Source of the DNA: Lingula anatina
Taxonomy: Eukaryota; Brachiopoda; Lingulata; Lingulida; Lingulidae
Reading direction: 5' to 3'
DNA: 64,000 nt
Assembly (NCBI RefSeq): GCF_001039355.2
Contig: NW_019776099.1
Span: 49,308-113,307, forward strand
Shown here in pieces: positions 14,015-23,462 of the stretch. Under the pieces are notes generated by a model. That model made no database searches. It saw only the letters and a list, made by a program, of their open reading frames with translations, and was not told where the DNA came from. The translations under genes were made by a program, and so were the position numbers. Each line of letters opens with the position of its first letter. The first letter of the stretch is position 1.

Positions 14015-14115
14015 TGTTTCCCCTGGCTTTCAAGCTCTGCGAGGTGGTAGGCAATCCGCGATCCCAGCAATACTAGGGGGGTCCGGGGGCATGCCCCCCC
14101 GGAAAATTTTTTTAA
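14013..14115. repeat. GC-rich interspersed repeat fragment next to the TA tract
   Basis: A G/C-rich block with G and C runs and an inverted core around GGGGGCATGCCCCC, unlike the AT-rich surroundings. No coding potential. A microsatellite-linked mobile element fragment is the likely explanation. Confidence 0.35.
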
Positions 14116-14185
14116 TCGAGGTGCAATTTGGTGCATTTTAGGGTATTTAGAACTGATTTTTTTTACATTTTATGTGGCACTGANT

Positions 14186-14212
14186 ATATATATATCCAAG
14201 ATGGAAAGTGGG
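14186..14212 (+). repeat. Left copy of direct repeat flanking J gene 1
   Basis: A short TA tract followed by TCCAAGATGGAAAGTGGGT. The same tract plus 19-mer recurs near 15430-15462, so the pair brackets J gene 1. Confidence 0.8.
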
Positions 14213-14541
14213 TCTCAGGCTTAAAAAAACTGATTACTAGTAAATTGATTATTTTTTTCACATGATAAATATATTCATTTTCAGGTACAAGTGACTGTTC
14301 CAGGGTACATGAAGTTCATTCAATGGGTATATTGGTTATACAGAAGATCTGAAGACTATATCATGATGTGTAAAAAAAGAAGCCGCTATAACTAGTGCGG
14401 GAGGGATTTTTTACTGACTCTATATACATGTACTGCTGTACCAAACTACAACATATGAAATTAAAAGATCAAAAATTAGCTAAGAAAAGTGGCAATTAAA
14501 CTAGTAAATGATCAAGTTAATGTCAAATTTATACCAACAGG

Positions 14542-15219
14542 ATGGCTTTCCAGAGGATTCAAAGTGACAGTGTGAAAGTTGCTCACTTTGTTTGTAACTT
14601 ACAGTCACAGCATGTTCGTCAGCCATTGAGATGCTTTAGGACATCACAGCAAAAGCATCAGTTTCAGAATCACTATGCAACATTAGGCATTTCCCATACG
14701 GCATCAGCGAAACAGATCAAAGCTGCTTATATTGAACTGTCAAAGAAATTCCATCCTGACAGAAGCAGTGCTTCAAATGCACATGAAAAGTTCACAGAGA
14801 TAAACAAAGCATATGAAGTAATTGGTAATGACTCTATGCGTAGGAAGTATGATAATGAGTTCTTTCTTCACTTTCCTTCTAAGTTCAAGGAAAGTTCAAC
14901 TATGTCATACAAGTATCCCCAGAGTCGCCAAGGTCCTGGTGTTGGGCAGCACTGGAAGACACCTGAAGACTTTGACCGTTGGTATGCTGAAAATTATAAG
15001 AGAATTCTTGAGCATCGAAGACAGATGGAGAGAGATGCAGAAAAAAGGAGGAGAGCATTTATAAAAGAAAACCAGAGAATTATGAGGGAACTTTTCAACC
15101 AGATTCATGACACAATAGTTGATGGTGGGAGGGTTTTTGCTGTATTTATTACCATTTTTATCCCATGTCTTTTGACTTATATGTTGTGTGAAGCCCCACA
15201 AAGCAAGAAGAAAGTATAA
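14542..15219 (+). CDS. DNAJC30: J-domain protein 1, DNAJC30-like, intronless
   Basis: 225 aa from a true ATG preceded by CCAACAG. Residues 1-40 are basic and lack acidic residues apart from one Asp, with an RCFRTS segment typical of a mitochondrial presequence. The J domain spans about 43-108 with HPD at 71-73 (HPDR subtype). An Arg/Lys/Glu-rich coiled region (about 140-190) and one membrane segment (about 197-216) follow, then a short basic tail. DNAJC30 in vertebrates is also a single-exon gene with J domain, basic helix (including FDxxY) and a C-terminal membrane anchor in the mitochondrial inner membrane, where it is linked to complex I and ATP synthase; the same role is inferred. First member of the array, flanked by a direct repeat (14186 and 15430). 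Whether this or protein 2 is the true orthologue is unresolved. Confidence 0.85.
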   Translation: MAFQRIQSDSVKVAHFVCNLQSQHVRQPLRCFRTSQQKHQFQNHYATLGISHTASAKQIKAAYIELSKKFHPDRSSASNAHEKFTEINKAYEVIGNDSMRRKYDNEFFLHFPSKFKESSTMSYKYPQSRQGPGVGQHWKTPEDFDRWYAENYKRILEHRRQMERDAEKRRRAFIKENQRIMRELFNQIHDTIVDGGRVFAVFITIFIPCLLTYMLCEAPQSKKKV

Positions 15220-15379
15220 ACACTTTTGTTTGATGTTTTTATTAATGTGATGCACAGACATAAATGTATGTAAAATTTCATTTCCACTTTAATTATTCCC
15301 TTTTTCTTTGGAGTATTGGGGGCCTTTAAAGGTGTTCAAATATTGATAAGAAGAAATCAAGTACTTACTAGTAGTAGTC

Positions 15380-15381
<2 letters not shown>

Positions 15382-15445
<64 letters not shown>

Positions 15446-15462
15446 AAGATGGAAAGTGGGTG
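15382..15462 (+). repeat. (TA)n microsatellite and right copy of direct repeat
   Basis: About 30 TA units (15382-15442) run into TCCAAGATGGAAAGTGGGT, identical to the left copy at 14186-14212. Beyond the 19-mer the two flanks diverge. Confidence 0.85.
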
Positions 15463-16800
15463 CTAATGCATGAATTTGTGTAATTGTGTACTAAATGGAA
15501 CAAATCGTGTTTAAAACCTCAGTACAGACATAACATGTCACCTCATCTGTCTTAATTTGCCATTGTTGGAGTCAACCATTAATATGTATTTTTCACTGTA
15601 TTCAGTAAATAGATAACTGTGTGAAACTAATATTACTCTCAAACTTATAAGAGTGATCGTAAGGACTAAAATTTAGCTCCAGTTTAAAAAAAAAGCCTTA
15701 TCTGAATCTTTTCCCAGAAGTTAAAGTAATCAGTTTTTTGGATTTAAAAAAGATATGTGCAAGCATGAAGTTAATTAGGTGAAGTTTACCACAGTGATAA
15801 TTAAACCTGCACCTCTAGAATGGGCTGAAATTACAGTTTAACATTATATATATGTGTGGTGTTAAAAAATAGAAAAGTTGCTGGTATATACACTGATTAA
15901 ATTACAAAAGAACTTTTTTCTTTATTATATTTGTTATTAATATGTTATTTTTCTTTTATTTATGCTGTCTAATGTTTAATTCTTTAAACATGATTGTGAT
16001 GTAAAAAATTAAAAAACTAATGGAGTCATAATACAAACAAGGCACAATATAATGCTAGAATGCTTGGAAAACTAATGACAAATTAAGAAAGCTATCAGGT
16101 GTATAGTATTTACATGTTCAAATAAATGACAAATTGAGAAAGCTATCTTGCAAGTGTGTAGTTGTTCAAATAAATGAAAGTGCAATTTATTCTTGCGTAT
16201 ATACATACATGTACATGCACTGGTTATTGTGCAATATTAAGACAGGCCAGTATACATGTATATTCCACTAAATGAAAAATCAAAATAATTACCGAGATTT
16301 ATGACAAAATCAGTTTTTAAAAAAATTACTATTTTTAATAGAAGTGAAACCAACTCAATATTTTCAACAACTCATCAATTTCTGAATGAAAATTGTGATA
16401 AAAATGTTGCATTTACATTAATTAAAAAAAAAATAAATAAATAAATAATTAAAATATTGATACATTTACAAGGTTATACTCTCAGTATATTATAGATGTA
16501 TATACAGTGCATGTATAAGTACATACAATAATAATAAGAAGAATAAATGATACTTAAAGAGGGTAAATTATGTTAAGTTTATACACTTATCTTTCACATG
16601 GCTCTCTGAGGGGTTAGTATAAAATATTGTGTCAATGAATAAAAGATACATAAATTAATTAAGATATGAAGTAAAATTGAATCAAATTAAAAGTAATAAT
16701 AGTAGTAATAATAAAGTTATAAGTAAAAGTATATACAACATCTAAAAGAAAGGGAAACAGTTAGTAACATATGCAACACATAGTAACAGCACATTCTGTA
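15463..16800. other. Spacer between J genes 1 and 2
   Basis: AT-rich, no gene seen. Candidate AATAAA at 16121-16126 for J gene 1. A local tandem duplication of about 50 bp (16075-16126 and 16125-16174) shares the AAGCTATC and GTTCAAATAAATG motifs. Confidence 0.5.
16075..16174 (+). repeat. Two-copy 50-bp tandem duplication carrying AATAAA
   Basis: Both copies run from ATGACAAATT(A/G)AGAAAGCTATC to GTTCAAATAAATG, so the candidate polyadenylation signal of J gene 1 is itself duplicated. Confidence 0.7.
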
Positions 16801-16826
16801 GTACTTCATGTACTTTCACAGCACAT

Positions 16827-17133
16827 CACGTGCGGCATAGACCTGCGCAGTAGCGTCAATGTTTTTGGTGCTGGGTCAGACATGCGCAGTAAGGTATGTG
16901 CCTGGATTGTGTAAGCGCACCTTTCGGCGGCGGGGTGCTGGTAAGTTCTAACTAACAATTAAAACATTACATCTTTAACGCAAGTAAGGAGTACTTGTGT
17001 TGAGTTTTCAGACACTTGTGTTTTTTAAGCGAATTGTTATTAGATTGTTTAATGCTTATTACACGAAAGGGGACGTAAAGTTGTGCCAACAGCAAGTTGA
17101 ATTGAAAATGGCTGCACTTTCGGCACATGCGCG
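16827..17133 (+). promoter_or_regulatory. CpG-richer promoter-like block with NRF-1-like motifs and leader splice donors
   Basis: Against AT-rich surroundings this block has many CpGs, a CACGTG E-box (16827-16832), NRF-1-type TGCGCA cores (16844-16849, 16883-16888), ATGCGCG (17127-17133) and a YY1-like AAAATGGCTGC (17105-17115). NRF-1 and YY1 sites are typical of promoters of nuclear genes for mitochondrial proteins, which fits the J proteins downstream. Three 5' splice-site matches follow: AAG|GTATGT at 16894, CTG|GTAAGT at 16941 and CAA|GTAAGG at 16984. This suggests a non-coding first exon. Motifs are seen; promoter activity is inferred. Confidence 0.55.
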
Positions 17134-17390
17134 TTCATACCCCTTAGTCGACTTGAGTGTTCTGTAAAAGTACCCTTGGAAATTGTATCGGCACCTAAAT
17201 TCGTAAATATTAAAAACAACGACATTCATAACATTCTATCTTTAAGATAATTCCTGTTTTATTGTTTACATGTTTCTATGATAATCATTGCGCACTCTGC
17301 AACTTGCTACGTGCTCAATAAACGACCTTGGAAGTTGAATAACGATAAACTTGCTGGTGCTCTGTGTATGATTACATATGTTATTTTCGT

Positions 17391-17392
17391 AG
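17391..17392 (+). promoter_or_regulatory. Candidate 3' splice site for J gene 2 leader
   Basis: A T-rich tract ends in AG at 17391-17392, 101 nt before the ATG at 17494. It would join the leader donors at 16894-16984 across a 0.4-0.5 kb intron. Confidence 0.45.
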
Positions 17393-17493
17393 GTACATAT
17401 ACTGCTGCAAAAACACAGAGGAAAGGGCTGCAATATATGATGAAAATAACTAAGCAGCCTTGCTAAACCTCAGCTCGTCCTAAGGGTCTGCCC

Positions 17494-18234
17494 ATGACTT
17501 TTCCAAGATCCCACTTGCAAGGTTTGACACAATATTTGTGTCTTGGATGGTCATACATAAAGCAAGGTAGATTTGCTTATACTGTTTGGCATCGTAGATG
17601 TTTGTACACAAATAAACAGCATAATCAACATTTTAAAGACCATTATAAAACCCTCGGTGTCCACCTTGAAGCTACACCACAGGAGATCAAGTCTGCTTTT
17701 TTTGAGCTCTCAAAAAAGCTACATCCTGATAGAAATAAAGCAAAGAATGCCCACCAGAAATTCACAGAAATAAATGAAGCTTATGAGGTCATAGGAAATC
17801 CACTGTTGAAAAGAGAATATGATGAAGAATTCAGACTGCGCAATACTTCTGCCTTCACTGGTGGATTTTCCCGGACTGAGTCTGGTAACAAGTCAGAACA
17901 AAGGTGGAAATCTGGTGAAGAATTTGAAAGATATAGGCGTGATCAAGCAGAAAAAATAATGAGAGAAAGAAAGCAGGCCATGAGAGAGCAGGAAATGCAG
18001 ATGCAGAGAATTTTACGAGAATCGAGGGCAAAACTTTGGGAATTCTTAGACACATATATAAAAGTGTACGCAGCATTGATCACAGTTGCATTTCCACTTT
18101 TTCTGTCTCTCATATATTCCTTGTCTCCAAAGAAAAGGAAAAGTATACTTAATAAGAAAAGAGAAGAACACCGAAAACGCATGAGATCTGTGCTTCATGA
18201 CTCTTTTATGGCAGACATAAACAAGAGTAAATAA
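17494..18234 (+). CDS. DNAJC30: J-domain protein 2, DNAJC30-like, intronless
   Basis: 246 aa from ATG 17494. Residues 1-44 are basic and aromatic with no acidic residue, fitting a mitochondrial presequence. J domain about 49-112 with HPD at 77-79 (HPDR subtype). Residues 137-185 form a highly charged, likely coiled helix containing EEFERY, comparable with the equivalent part of J protein 1 and of vertebrate DNAJC30. One membrane segment at about 190-210 is followed by a 36-residue basic tail. It is the closest array member to protein 1 (shared KFTEIN-AYEVIGN block). Likely an Hsp70 co-chaperone of the inner mitochondrial membrane. It lies directly downstream of the NRF-1-like promoter block. 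AATAAA at 18498-18503. Confidence 0.86.
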   Translation: MTFPRSHLQGLTQYLCLGWSYIKQGRFAYTVWHRRCLYTNKQHNQHFKDHYKTLGVHLEATPQEIKSAFFELSKKLHPDRNKAKNAHQKFTEINEAYEVIGNPLLKREYDEEFRLRNTSAFTGGFSRTESGNKSEQRWKSGEEFERYRRDQAEKIMRERKQAMREQEMQMQRILRESRAKLWEFLDTYIKVYAALITVAFPLFLSLIYSLSPKKRKSILNKKREEHRKRMRSVLHDSFMADINKSK

Positions 18235-18497
18235 TACTGGAAATATGTTTACTTTTGAGGAGGTGCTTTGTTAAGTTTTGTAGTATGTTAGAATTCTGCT
18301 TTCAATAGAATCTACTGACAATGATTATGTTTTCCTTTTATTAATATTCCATGTTCTTTGTGCAAAGTTAGAAATATCCAAAACTTGTTACAAGTCTCAA
18401 GAATTGTAAGCCCCAAATATTGTTTGTTTTTAAATGGCTGCAAAGGTTTCCATAACCAAGACTGTGTAGGTTCATTTGATATGCCTGCAATTCTATA

Positions 18498-18503
18498 AAT
18501 AAA
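18498..18503 (+). terminator. Polyadenylation signal of J gene 2
   Basis: AATAAA, about 265 bp after the stop codon. Confidence 0.5.
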
Positions 18504-18595
18504 GCATCAAACGTAAATTTTGTTAGATTGATTTTTTTGTAAGTAAGCATTCTTGTTCCAAATTTATTTATCTTGAACAATTGCTCATTGTAATA

Positions 18596-18845
18596 ACCTC
18601 TGCCAAGGAGGTTATGTTGACACCCCTGTTTGTCTGTCTGTCTGTTTGTTTGTCTGTCATCAATATAACTCAAAAAGTTCTGGACCCATTTTGATGAAAT
18701 TTTCAGGAACTGTCAGAAGTGGGCCAAGGAAGGGATGATTTGTTTTTGGTGGTGATCCAGATAAATAATCAATCAATGATTGATAATGTCGAAAATTTAG
18801 GGGTGAAACGGCATTGGATGGAGACTTTGCTGCTTTGGCAGAGGT
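18596..18845. mobile_element. 250-bp MITE-like interspersed repeat
   Basis: Bounded by perfect 11-bp inverted ends ACCTCTGCCAA (18596-18606) and TTGGCAGAGGT (18835-18845). The interior has a GTCTGTCTGTTTGTTTGTCTG tract. I recall a very similar high-copy sequence (GGAGGTTATG ... GTGGTGATCC ... TTGGCAGAGGT ... GAGTGCTTTTCTAGT) in many marine animal genomes; the GAGTGCTTTTCTAGT tail is present here to about 18870. No coding capacity. Confidence 0.7.
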
Positions 18846-18870
18846 CTTCCCTCTCTGAGTGCTTTTCTAG

Positions 18871-20032
18871 TTTTTTTTTATTGTTTTTATCCCCTTAATT
18901 ATTCATATTTTAGTAAACTGACTTCAAAGCATTTTGCTATCTTATGGCTTACAAGGTTTTCTGTGAATGCCGAAAAGGAGAAACTTTTTTTACTTTCATT
19001 CCTTCAAAGTCAAAGTAATAAAGTTTTTGATTCTTGCCCAACTTTTGCCTGATTAGTATTTCTCTCCTGACGTAGATGAATATATAATCCAATAAGCCAT
19101 GTATTCTACAGCTGGTTAAAAGTTGGGTTGCTTTATCTATTTAGGTTAGAGATCAGTGCTGGTATTGGATGCCACTGCCTAGTCAACCATTGAACCTGAT
19201 TCAAAAGGTCCCTATAGAAGACCGACAGTGTGTACTGAAAAAGCCATTTATAAGGAGCACTTCCCTCTAAGGTACTAGTATGAAAGTATTGCTCCAAAGG
19301 TCACTGCTTGACTTCACACTTAACACTGAAAAATATATTGACTTTGAAGTGGTTGTGTAATGGTGATTAATGAAATGACTGACAATTTTGAAAAAAATTG
19401 AAAGTTACAGCAAAATTATATTTGTAGAGTAAAGCAGCTGTCCTTGTCAAGCACTGATCTTTAAGTTGTTTTATTGTTTCTAGTTTAAAAAAAATTATTC
19501 TTAAAGTCTAATGATTTTGATTTAAAGTTGAAATTAAAGATTGGAGTTGTGTACTTGTGTTTTTTACACTGTTTTAAGTTGATGTCATTTTGACATGATT
19601 CATTATATGGCACAGACATCTTCCTAAGTTCAAACAGTTTTGCCTGAACTAATATAAAACTTACTGACCTTTTAAATTCTGATGTAGCTCTTAAACTCAA
19701 GTCCCCATGTTTTATTTCCAAAGTGAGCTGATATATATATTAGGAATGCTTGAGGTTTAAAAGTAGCATTAAGTACAATATTTAACCTCAGTAATGTGTA
19801 TGATAACAGGTGGAACATACCACCTGGTTTTGTAATGATAAATACTTAAGACTAGAAATGAGAATTGATTAAGTTGATAGGCCGAGAGAACAACATGATG
19901 GCAGAGTTCCTTCTTTCAGATTCCTATTTCTGTTGCTTGTCCCCCCAGTTGTAGAAATAAAATGCACTTCTGTACCGGGTGGTAACATTTACAATCATGT
20001 GAAGTATGAGATGGTGCTTTGTTTGCTTCTAG
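18871..20032. other. Spacer before J gene 3
   Basis: AT-rich, no recognised gene or strong repeat. It ends in a good 3' splice site: GTTTGCTTCT then AG at 20031-20032, 327 nt before the ATG of J gene 3. Confidence 0.45.
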
Positions 20033-20359
20033 GAGATTTTAGGCTAAGGACTGGAAAGTCAGGTGGCTATGGCTGATGTCACTTGAGCCAACAAAGAAAT
20101 AAAGGTTTGTTGTTGGAAAACGAAGACCTAGAAATCTGTCAGATTGGAGAGAATAGCATTGATTTTTCAAGAAAGGAAACCAGCAAATTGTTTCAGTAAC
20201 TCTGCCCCTTTAAATTTTTGGGAGACATGCTTTGGAACCCACACATATTTTATTTATTTTGCTGAAATTGACATAACTTAAAAAGGTCAGCTTAGTTGCC
20301 ATAGGAAAGGAATTCCTTTAAAAGTGATTTTTCATTTTGGAGTTTAATAAGATTACAGT

Positions 20360-21127
20360 ATGAAGATACTGCTGCCACAATGTAGTACATGTTTGAGGAA
20401 CTGGGTATACCTTGGGAGTTTCCAAAGTAGCGTGCAGTCACATCACAATGGAATAGCGTTTAAAAAACTGCAAACACCATCTCCCAGATGTCATTCCAAA
20501 AGGAATGCGAGTTCAAATAAGTTTGGCATTCAGCAAATGGATGTAAGTCACAGACATCTTACACTCTGCCACAGTTCCCAGTTTGGAACAGAGCTTTTAC
20601 TGATACCAGGATCATTGGCACATCTTGCTGGTAGGGGACATCTACATACCAGTACACATACTGCTCAACAGACTGAGGACTATTACAAAATTCTTGAAAT
20701 ATCAAAAGGTGCCACCCAAGAAGAGATTAGAAAAAGTTACATCCGACTAGTCAAAAAATGTCACCCTGATGTTTGCTCAGATGAGACGGCACATCAGAAA
20801 ATTACGCTCCTAAATACAGCTTATGAGACTCTAAGCAATCAGTATTTGAAAGATCATTACGATGGTTCCCGTTATGGACACTATCCCGAGTGGAAGGCGT
20901 ATGCTAACAAGTCAGAGCTAGAGCGAGACATCTTAAGAAGATCTGCTCACCAGTGGCGAAGAAATGTGTATAATATAAACATTTCTGATCGCGAAGATGT
21001 AAAATTCCGTAGGATGGTAAGGATAAGTGAAACTTTACCTTTTACCATCCCAGTAACTGCAATGCTAATAGCAACTATAGTTTATATCAAAAGGCAGTTA
21101 AAAGATGATTTTGTTGATGATATTTAA
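20360..21127 (+). CDS. J-domain protein 3, long N-terminus, intronless
   Basis: 255 aa from an ATG preceded by ATTACAGT. The 104-residue N-terminal extension is longest in the array, basic and Ser/His-rich, ending in HLHTSTHTA, compatible with a mitochondrial presequence. J domain about 106-170 with HPD at 135-137 (HPDV subtype) and the EDYYKIL start shared with proteins 5 and 6. After a short charged linker a single membrane segment at about 226-244 leads to a short acidic tail. It lacks the long charged coil of proteins 1 and 2. AATAAA lies at 21223-21228. Function as a membrane-anchored Hsp70 co-chaperone is inferred. Confidence 0.83.
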   Translation: MKILLPQCSTCLRNWVYLGSFQSSVQSHHNGIAFKKLQTPSPRCHSKRNASSNKFGIQQMDVSHRHLTLCHSSQFGTELLLIPGSLAHLAGRGHLHTSTHTAQQTEDYYKILEISKGATQEEIRKSYIRLVKKCHPDVCSDETAHQKITLLNTAYETLSNQYLKDHYDGSRYGHYPEWKAYANKSELERDILRRSAHQWRRNVYNINISDREDVKFRRMVRISETLPFTIPVTAMLIATIVYIKRQLKDDFVDDI

Positions 21128-21222
21128 GGACTTCTTTAGATAAAAAAAAAAAGAGATGACAGGTTTGATGGGAATGGCCTCTTGTTTACTTCTGAACTAC
21201 ATGTTAAACTGACATAATTCCA

Positions 21223-21228
21223 AATAAA
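21223..21228 (+). terminator. Polyadenylation signal of J gene 3
   Basis: AATAAA 96 bp after the stop, just before the A-rich and TA tract. Confidence 0.6.
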
Positions 21229-21245
21229 CAGCTTGTAATACAAAT

Positions 21246-21325
<80 letters not shown>
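21246..21325. repeat. Poly-A and (TA)n microsatellite
   Basis: An A run (about 21246-21260) joined to about 33 TA units. An A run followed by TA repeats directly after a polyadenylation signal could be the scar of a retroposed 3' end, or simple slippage. Confidence 0.9.
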
Positions 21326-21336
<11 letters not shown>

Positions 21337-22361
21337 AGGCACTTAGCCTTAATAATGCTTGCTATTTTGAAGTAAATTACATAGCTTGATTAAGTATCCC
21401 ACCCCATGTTTGGCAAACATGAAGTGTACTGAAACTGAAAAGTTGAAGCAGGGGAGGTAATACTTAATTATAGGGTTCTGAGGTGCTTTTGAAGATGGCT
21501 AAAAGAGACTTTATATACCATAGTCAACACATTCACTGGTTAAATTTTCTGTAAATAAAGAAGATTTAGTTCAGTATTAAATTGTTTTGTTTTGATCGTG
21601 CATTCATTTGTGAAAGTGACTGGTCATGCGGGGTTAGAAATTCTTTTATTATGTACAGACACTGTGTCTGTATATATTCTTATTACTGTCTGTTTGTGTG
21701 AATGCTGTTACCATTACTGTCTAAAACATAACTGCCAAACTGTAATTGTTTTGTTTTGTGAAAAAAGGTTCCTTGCAAAAACAACAAGATTGGATTTTAT
21801 CTATGTAAATAGTGATGCAGTGTATATTCATGTTTGGTGTCTGTATATTTGCAGCTTAGCTGTATGATTTACTATAATTCTACCCAGGGGATCTTACTTT
21901 ATCCTCAGAGTGTTTTATGTCATAGGGCCATTCAGAATGGATGATCCGTTTACCAACTGATCTGCTGACTAAATATGGCCGGCGCCCCACTTCAAAAGCG
22001 ATGCTGCTAATTCCATGATGGTCTCCCCACCTCCACATGCCGTTGTTGCAGGGACCTGGCAGTTTAAGCTCGGAGTTGAGATTTAATTATTTTATGGCAC
22101 GTATGAAGGCAGTGAGACCATCAAGAATCAGAGGCATCACTTTTGAAGTAGGGTCGTCCCTATTTAGTTAGTGGTACAGTTAGTACTATACTTCTCTATT
22201 CTGATTAGCCCCACATAAATTTCACTTGAATCTTATTACTCTAAAGTAAGATCAAACTGATTACCTCTCTAACTTGAATGTTCTTGTAAAATTAAAATCT
22301 TTGGGATGCATATGGCCACTGGTGAATATCTAACCCCAAATTATCTTTCCCTTTCTTATAG
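21326..22361. other. Spacer before J gene 4
   Basis: No gene recognised. A modestly GC-richer stretch (about 21960-22060) stands out without a known motif. A very good 3' splice site (TTATCTTTCCCTTTCTTATAG) ends at 22361, 144 nt before the ATG of J gene 4. Confidence 0.45.
22360..22361 (+). promoter_or_regulatory. Strong candidate 3' splice site before J gene 4
   Basis: An almost pure pyrimidine tract of about 18 nt precedes TAG at 22359-22361. This is the best acceptor in the array and implies a spliced 5' UTR for this intronless coding region. Confidence 0.5.
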
Positions 22362-22505
22362 GAGGAAATACTGAAGTTGGTATTTCAATATGGTTCCATG
22401 GGACATTACAGAAGCACTTAAGAGGAGCAGGACTTAACTAATTGACTTTATTCAAGGCATTTGCTTTCTGAATTTCTGCTGGGCACAACATTTTTCAAAG
22501 ATAAA

Positions 22506-23132
22506 ATGACAGCAGCCTTTTGTGACAAAGTTTTGCTCTTGGCTTCCTCAAATTTTCAAAAGAAGGTGGTTCCTATATATTTGCAATGCAAACAAATACA
22601 CGTCGGTGACGTTATCAGCAACAGGTATGCACAATATTACGAAATACTAGGTTTATCAAGCAGTGCATCACCGGAAGATATCAAAAAAGCATACTTGTCT
22701 CTTGTGAAAAAACATCACCCTGATGTGAACCAAGACAAAAATGCTCATGCTAATTTCAACAAAATCAAAGAGGCATATGACATATTAAGTAATAAAGGCT
22801 CTTCCTTTGGTACTTTAGAAGCTGAACAGCGTCAGTCTTCCTCCAGAGTGTCTCAGTTCAGAAAATCTGCTGCTGGTCACCAGGAAAAATTATACAAAGG
22901 AGTGAAAGACTGGGAGAGAAGGGCTGGCGCCAACAGGGCCAGATTTGCTCCAAAAGATGGTCAATTTGCTCGTGGACCACAATATGGCAAAGTATATGAT
23001 GACATGAGGCGTATGTATGACATCGAATTTGAAAACGCGAAGGAGGAAGAGATGATGAGGGAAAAGGCACAAGGATTGAATAACAAGTTTGGAGGAAGGA
23101 GAAGAATATTTAATTTTGAAGAAAGTGACTAA
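22506..23132 (+). CDS. J-domain protein 4, no membrane anchor, intronless
   Basis: 208 aa. The frame is open from a TTG at 22461, but the first ATG is at 22506 and is preferred. The N-terminal 40 residues contain hydrophobic and basic residues, weakly like a presequence. J domain about 42-100 with HPD at 71-73 (HPDV) and helix IV shortened: the usual RxxYD after the J domain is missing. The C-terminal half is charged, Arg/Glu/Gly-rich, and ends in an acidic tail with no hydrophobic segment, so unlike its neighbours it is predicted soluble (matrix or cytosol). Only 330 bp separate it from J gene 5, with no AATAAA between. Confidence 0.82.
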   Translation: MTAAFCDKVLLLASSNFQKKVVPIYLQCKQIHVGDVISNRYAQYYEILGLSSSASPEDIKKAYLSLVKKHHPDVNQDKNAHANFNKIKEAYDILSNKGSSFGTLEAEQRQSSSRVSQFRKSAAGHQEKLYKGVKDWERRAGANRARFAPKDGQFARGPQYGKVYDDMRRMYDIEFENAKEEEMMREKAQGLNNKFGGRRRIFNFEESD

Positions 23133-23462
23133 ACAAAGTTTTTTAATATGCCTTCCACATTAGAGAAGTAAGTAAATTGTGAAGATGGCATGTTGCAAAG
23201 CTAAGTGACTTATGAACTTAAGTTGGTATTTTGATGAGAGTTGGTAACAAACATAACTCATTAACAGGAGATGGGCATTGTATTTTAGGAGACAGCAAAC
23301 GTGTCCACCCTCTAAGTCTGACTGAATCTAGCTGAAATGCCCCTACCCAATTCTATTTAGGAATACATTTTACTTTTTTTGAGGAGTTAATTGTTGTGAC
23401 AATTAAAATAGAAACAAGTTGAAACCAGTTTTATTACCTTGTTACACAGTATATTGTACAGT
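23133..23462. other. Short spacer between J genes 4 and 5
   Basis: 330 bp. Holds one ATTAAA (23402) only 60 bp before the next ATG, no AATAAA and no CpG-rich block. A weak acceptor (TTATTACCTTGTTACACAG, AG at 23448-23449) lies 13 nt before ATG 23463. Little room for an independent promoter. Confidence 0.5.

Larger units (their letters stand above)
11575..14284. other. Repeat-rich intergenic spacer
   Basis: No coding region recognised. It contains at least three interspersed-repeat fragments (12303-12453, 13162-13200, 14013-14115), a TA microsatellite, and eight exact TAGGCCTA octamers between 12590 and 13835. One base at 14184 is n, so assembly is uncertain there. Confidence 0.6.

Noticed and set aside
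21246-21325. Poly-A plus TA tract as proof that J gene 3 is a retrogene
   Set aside because: The same poly-A plus TA arrangement occurs in a DIS3 intron (30788-30855), so slippage is an equal explanation.
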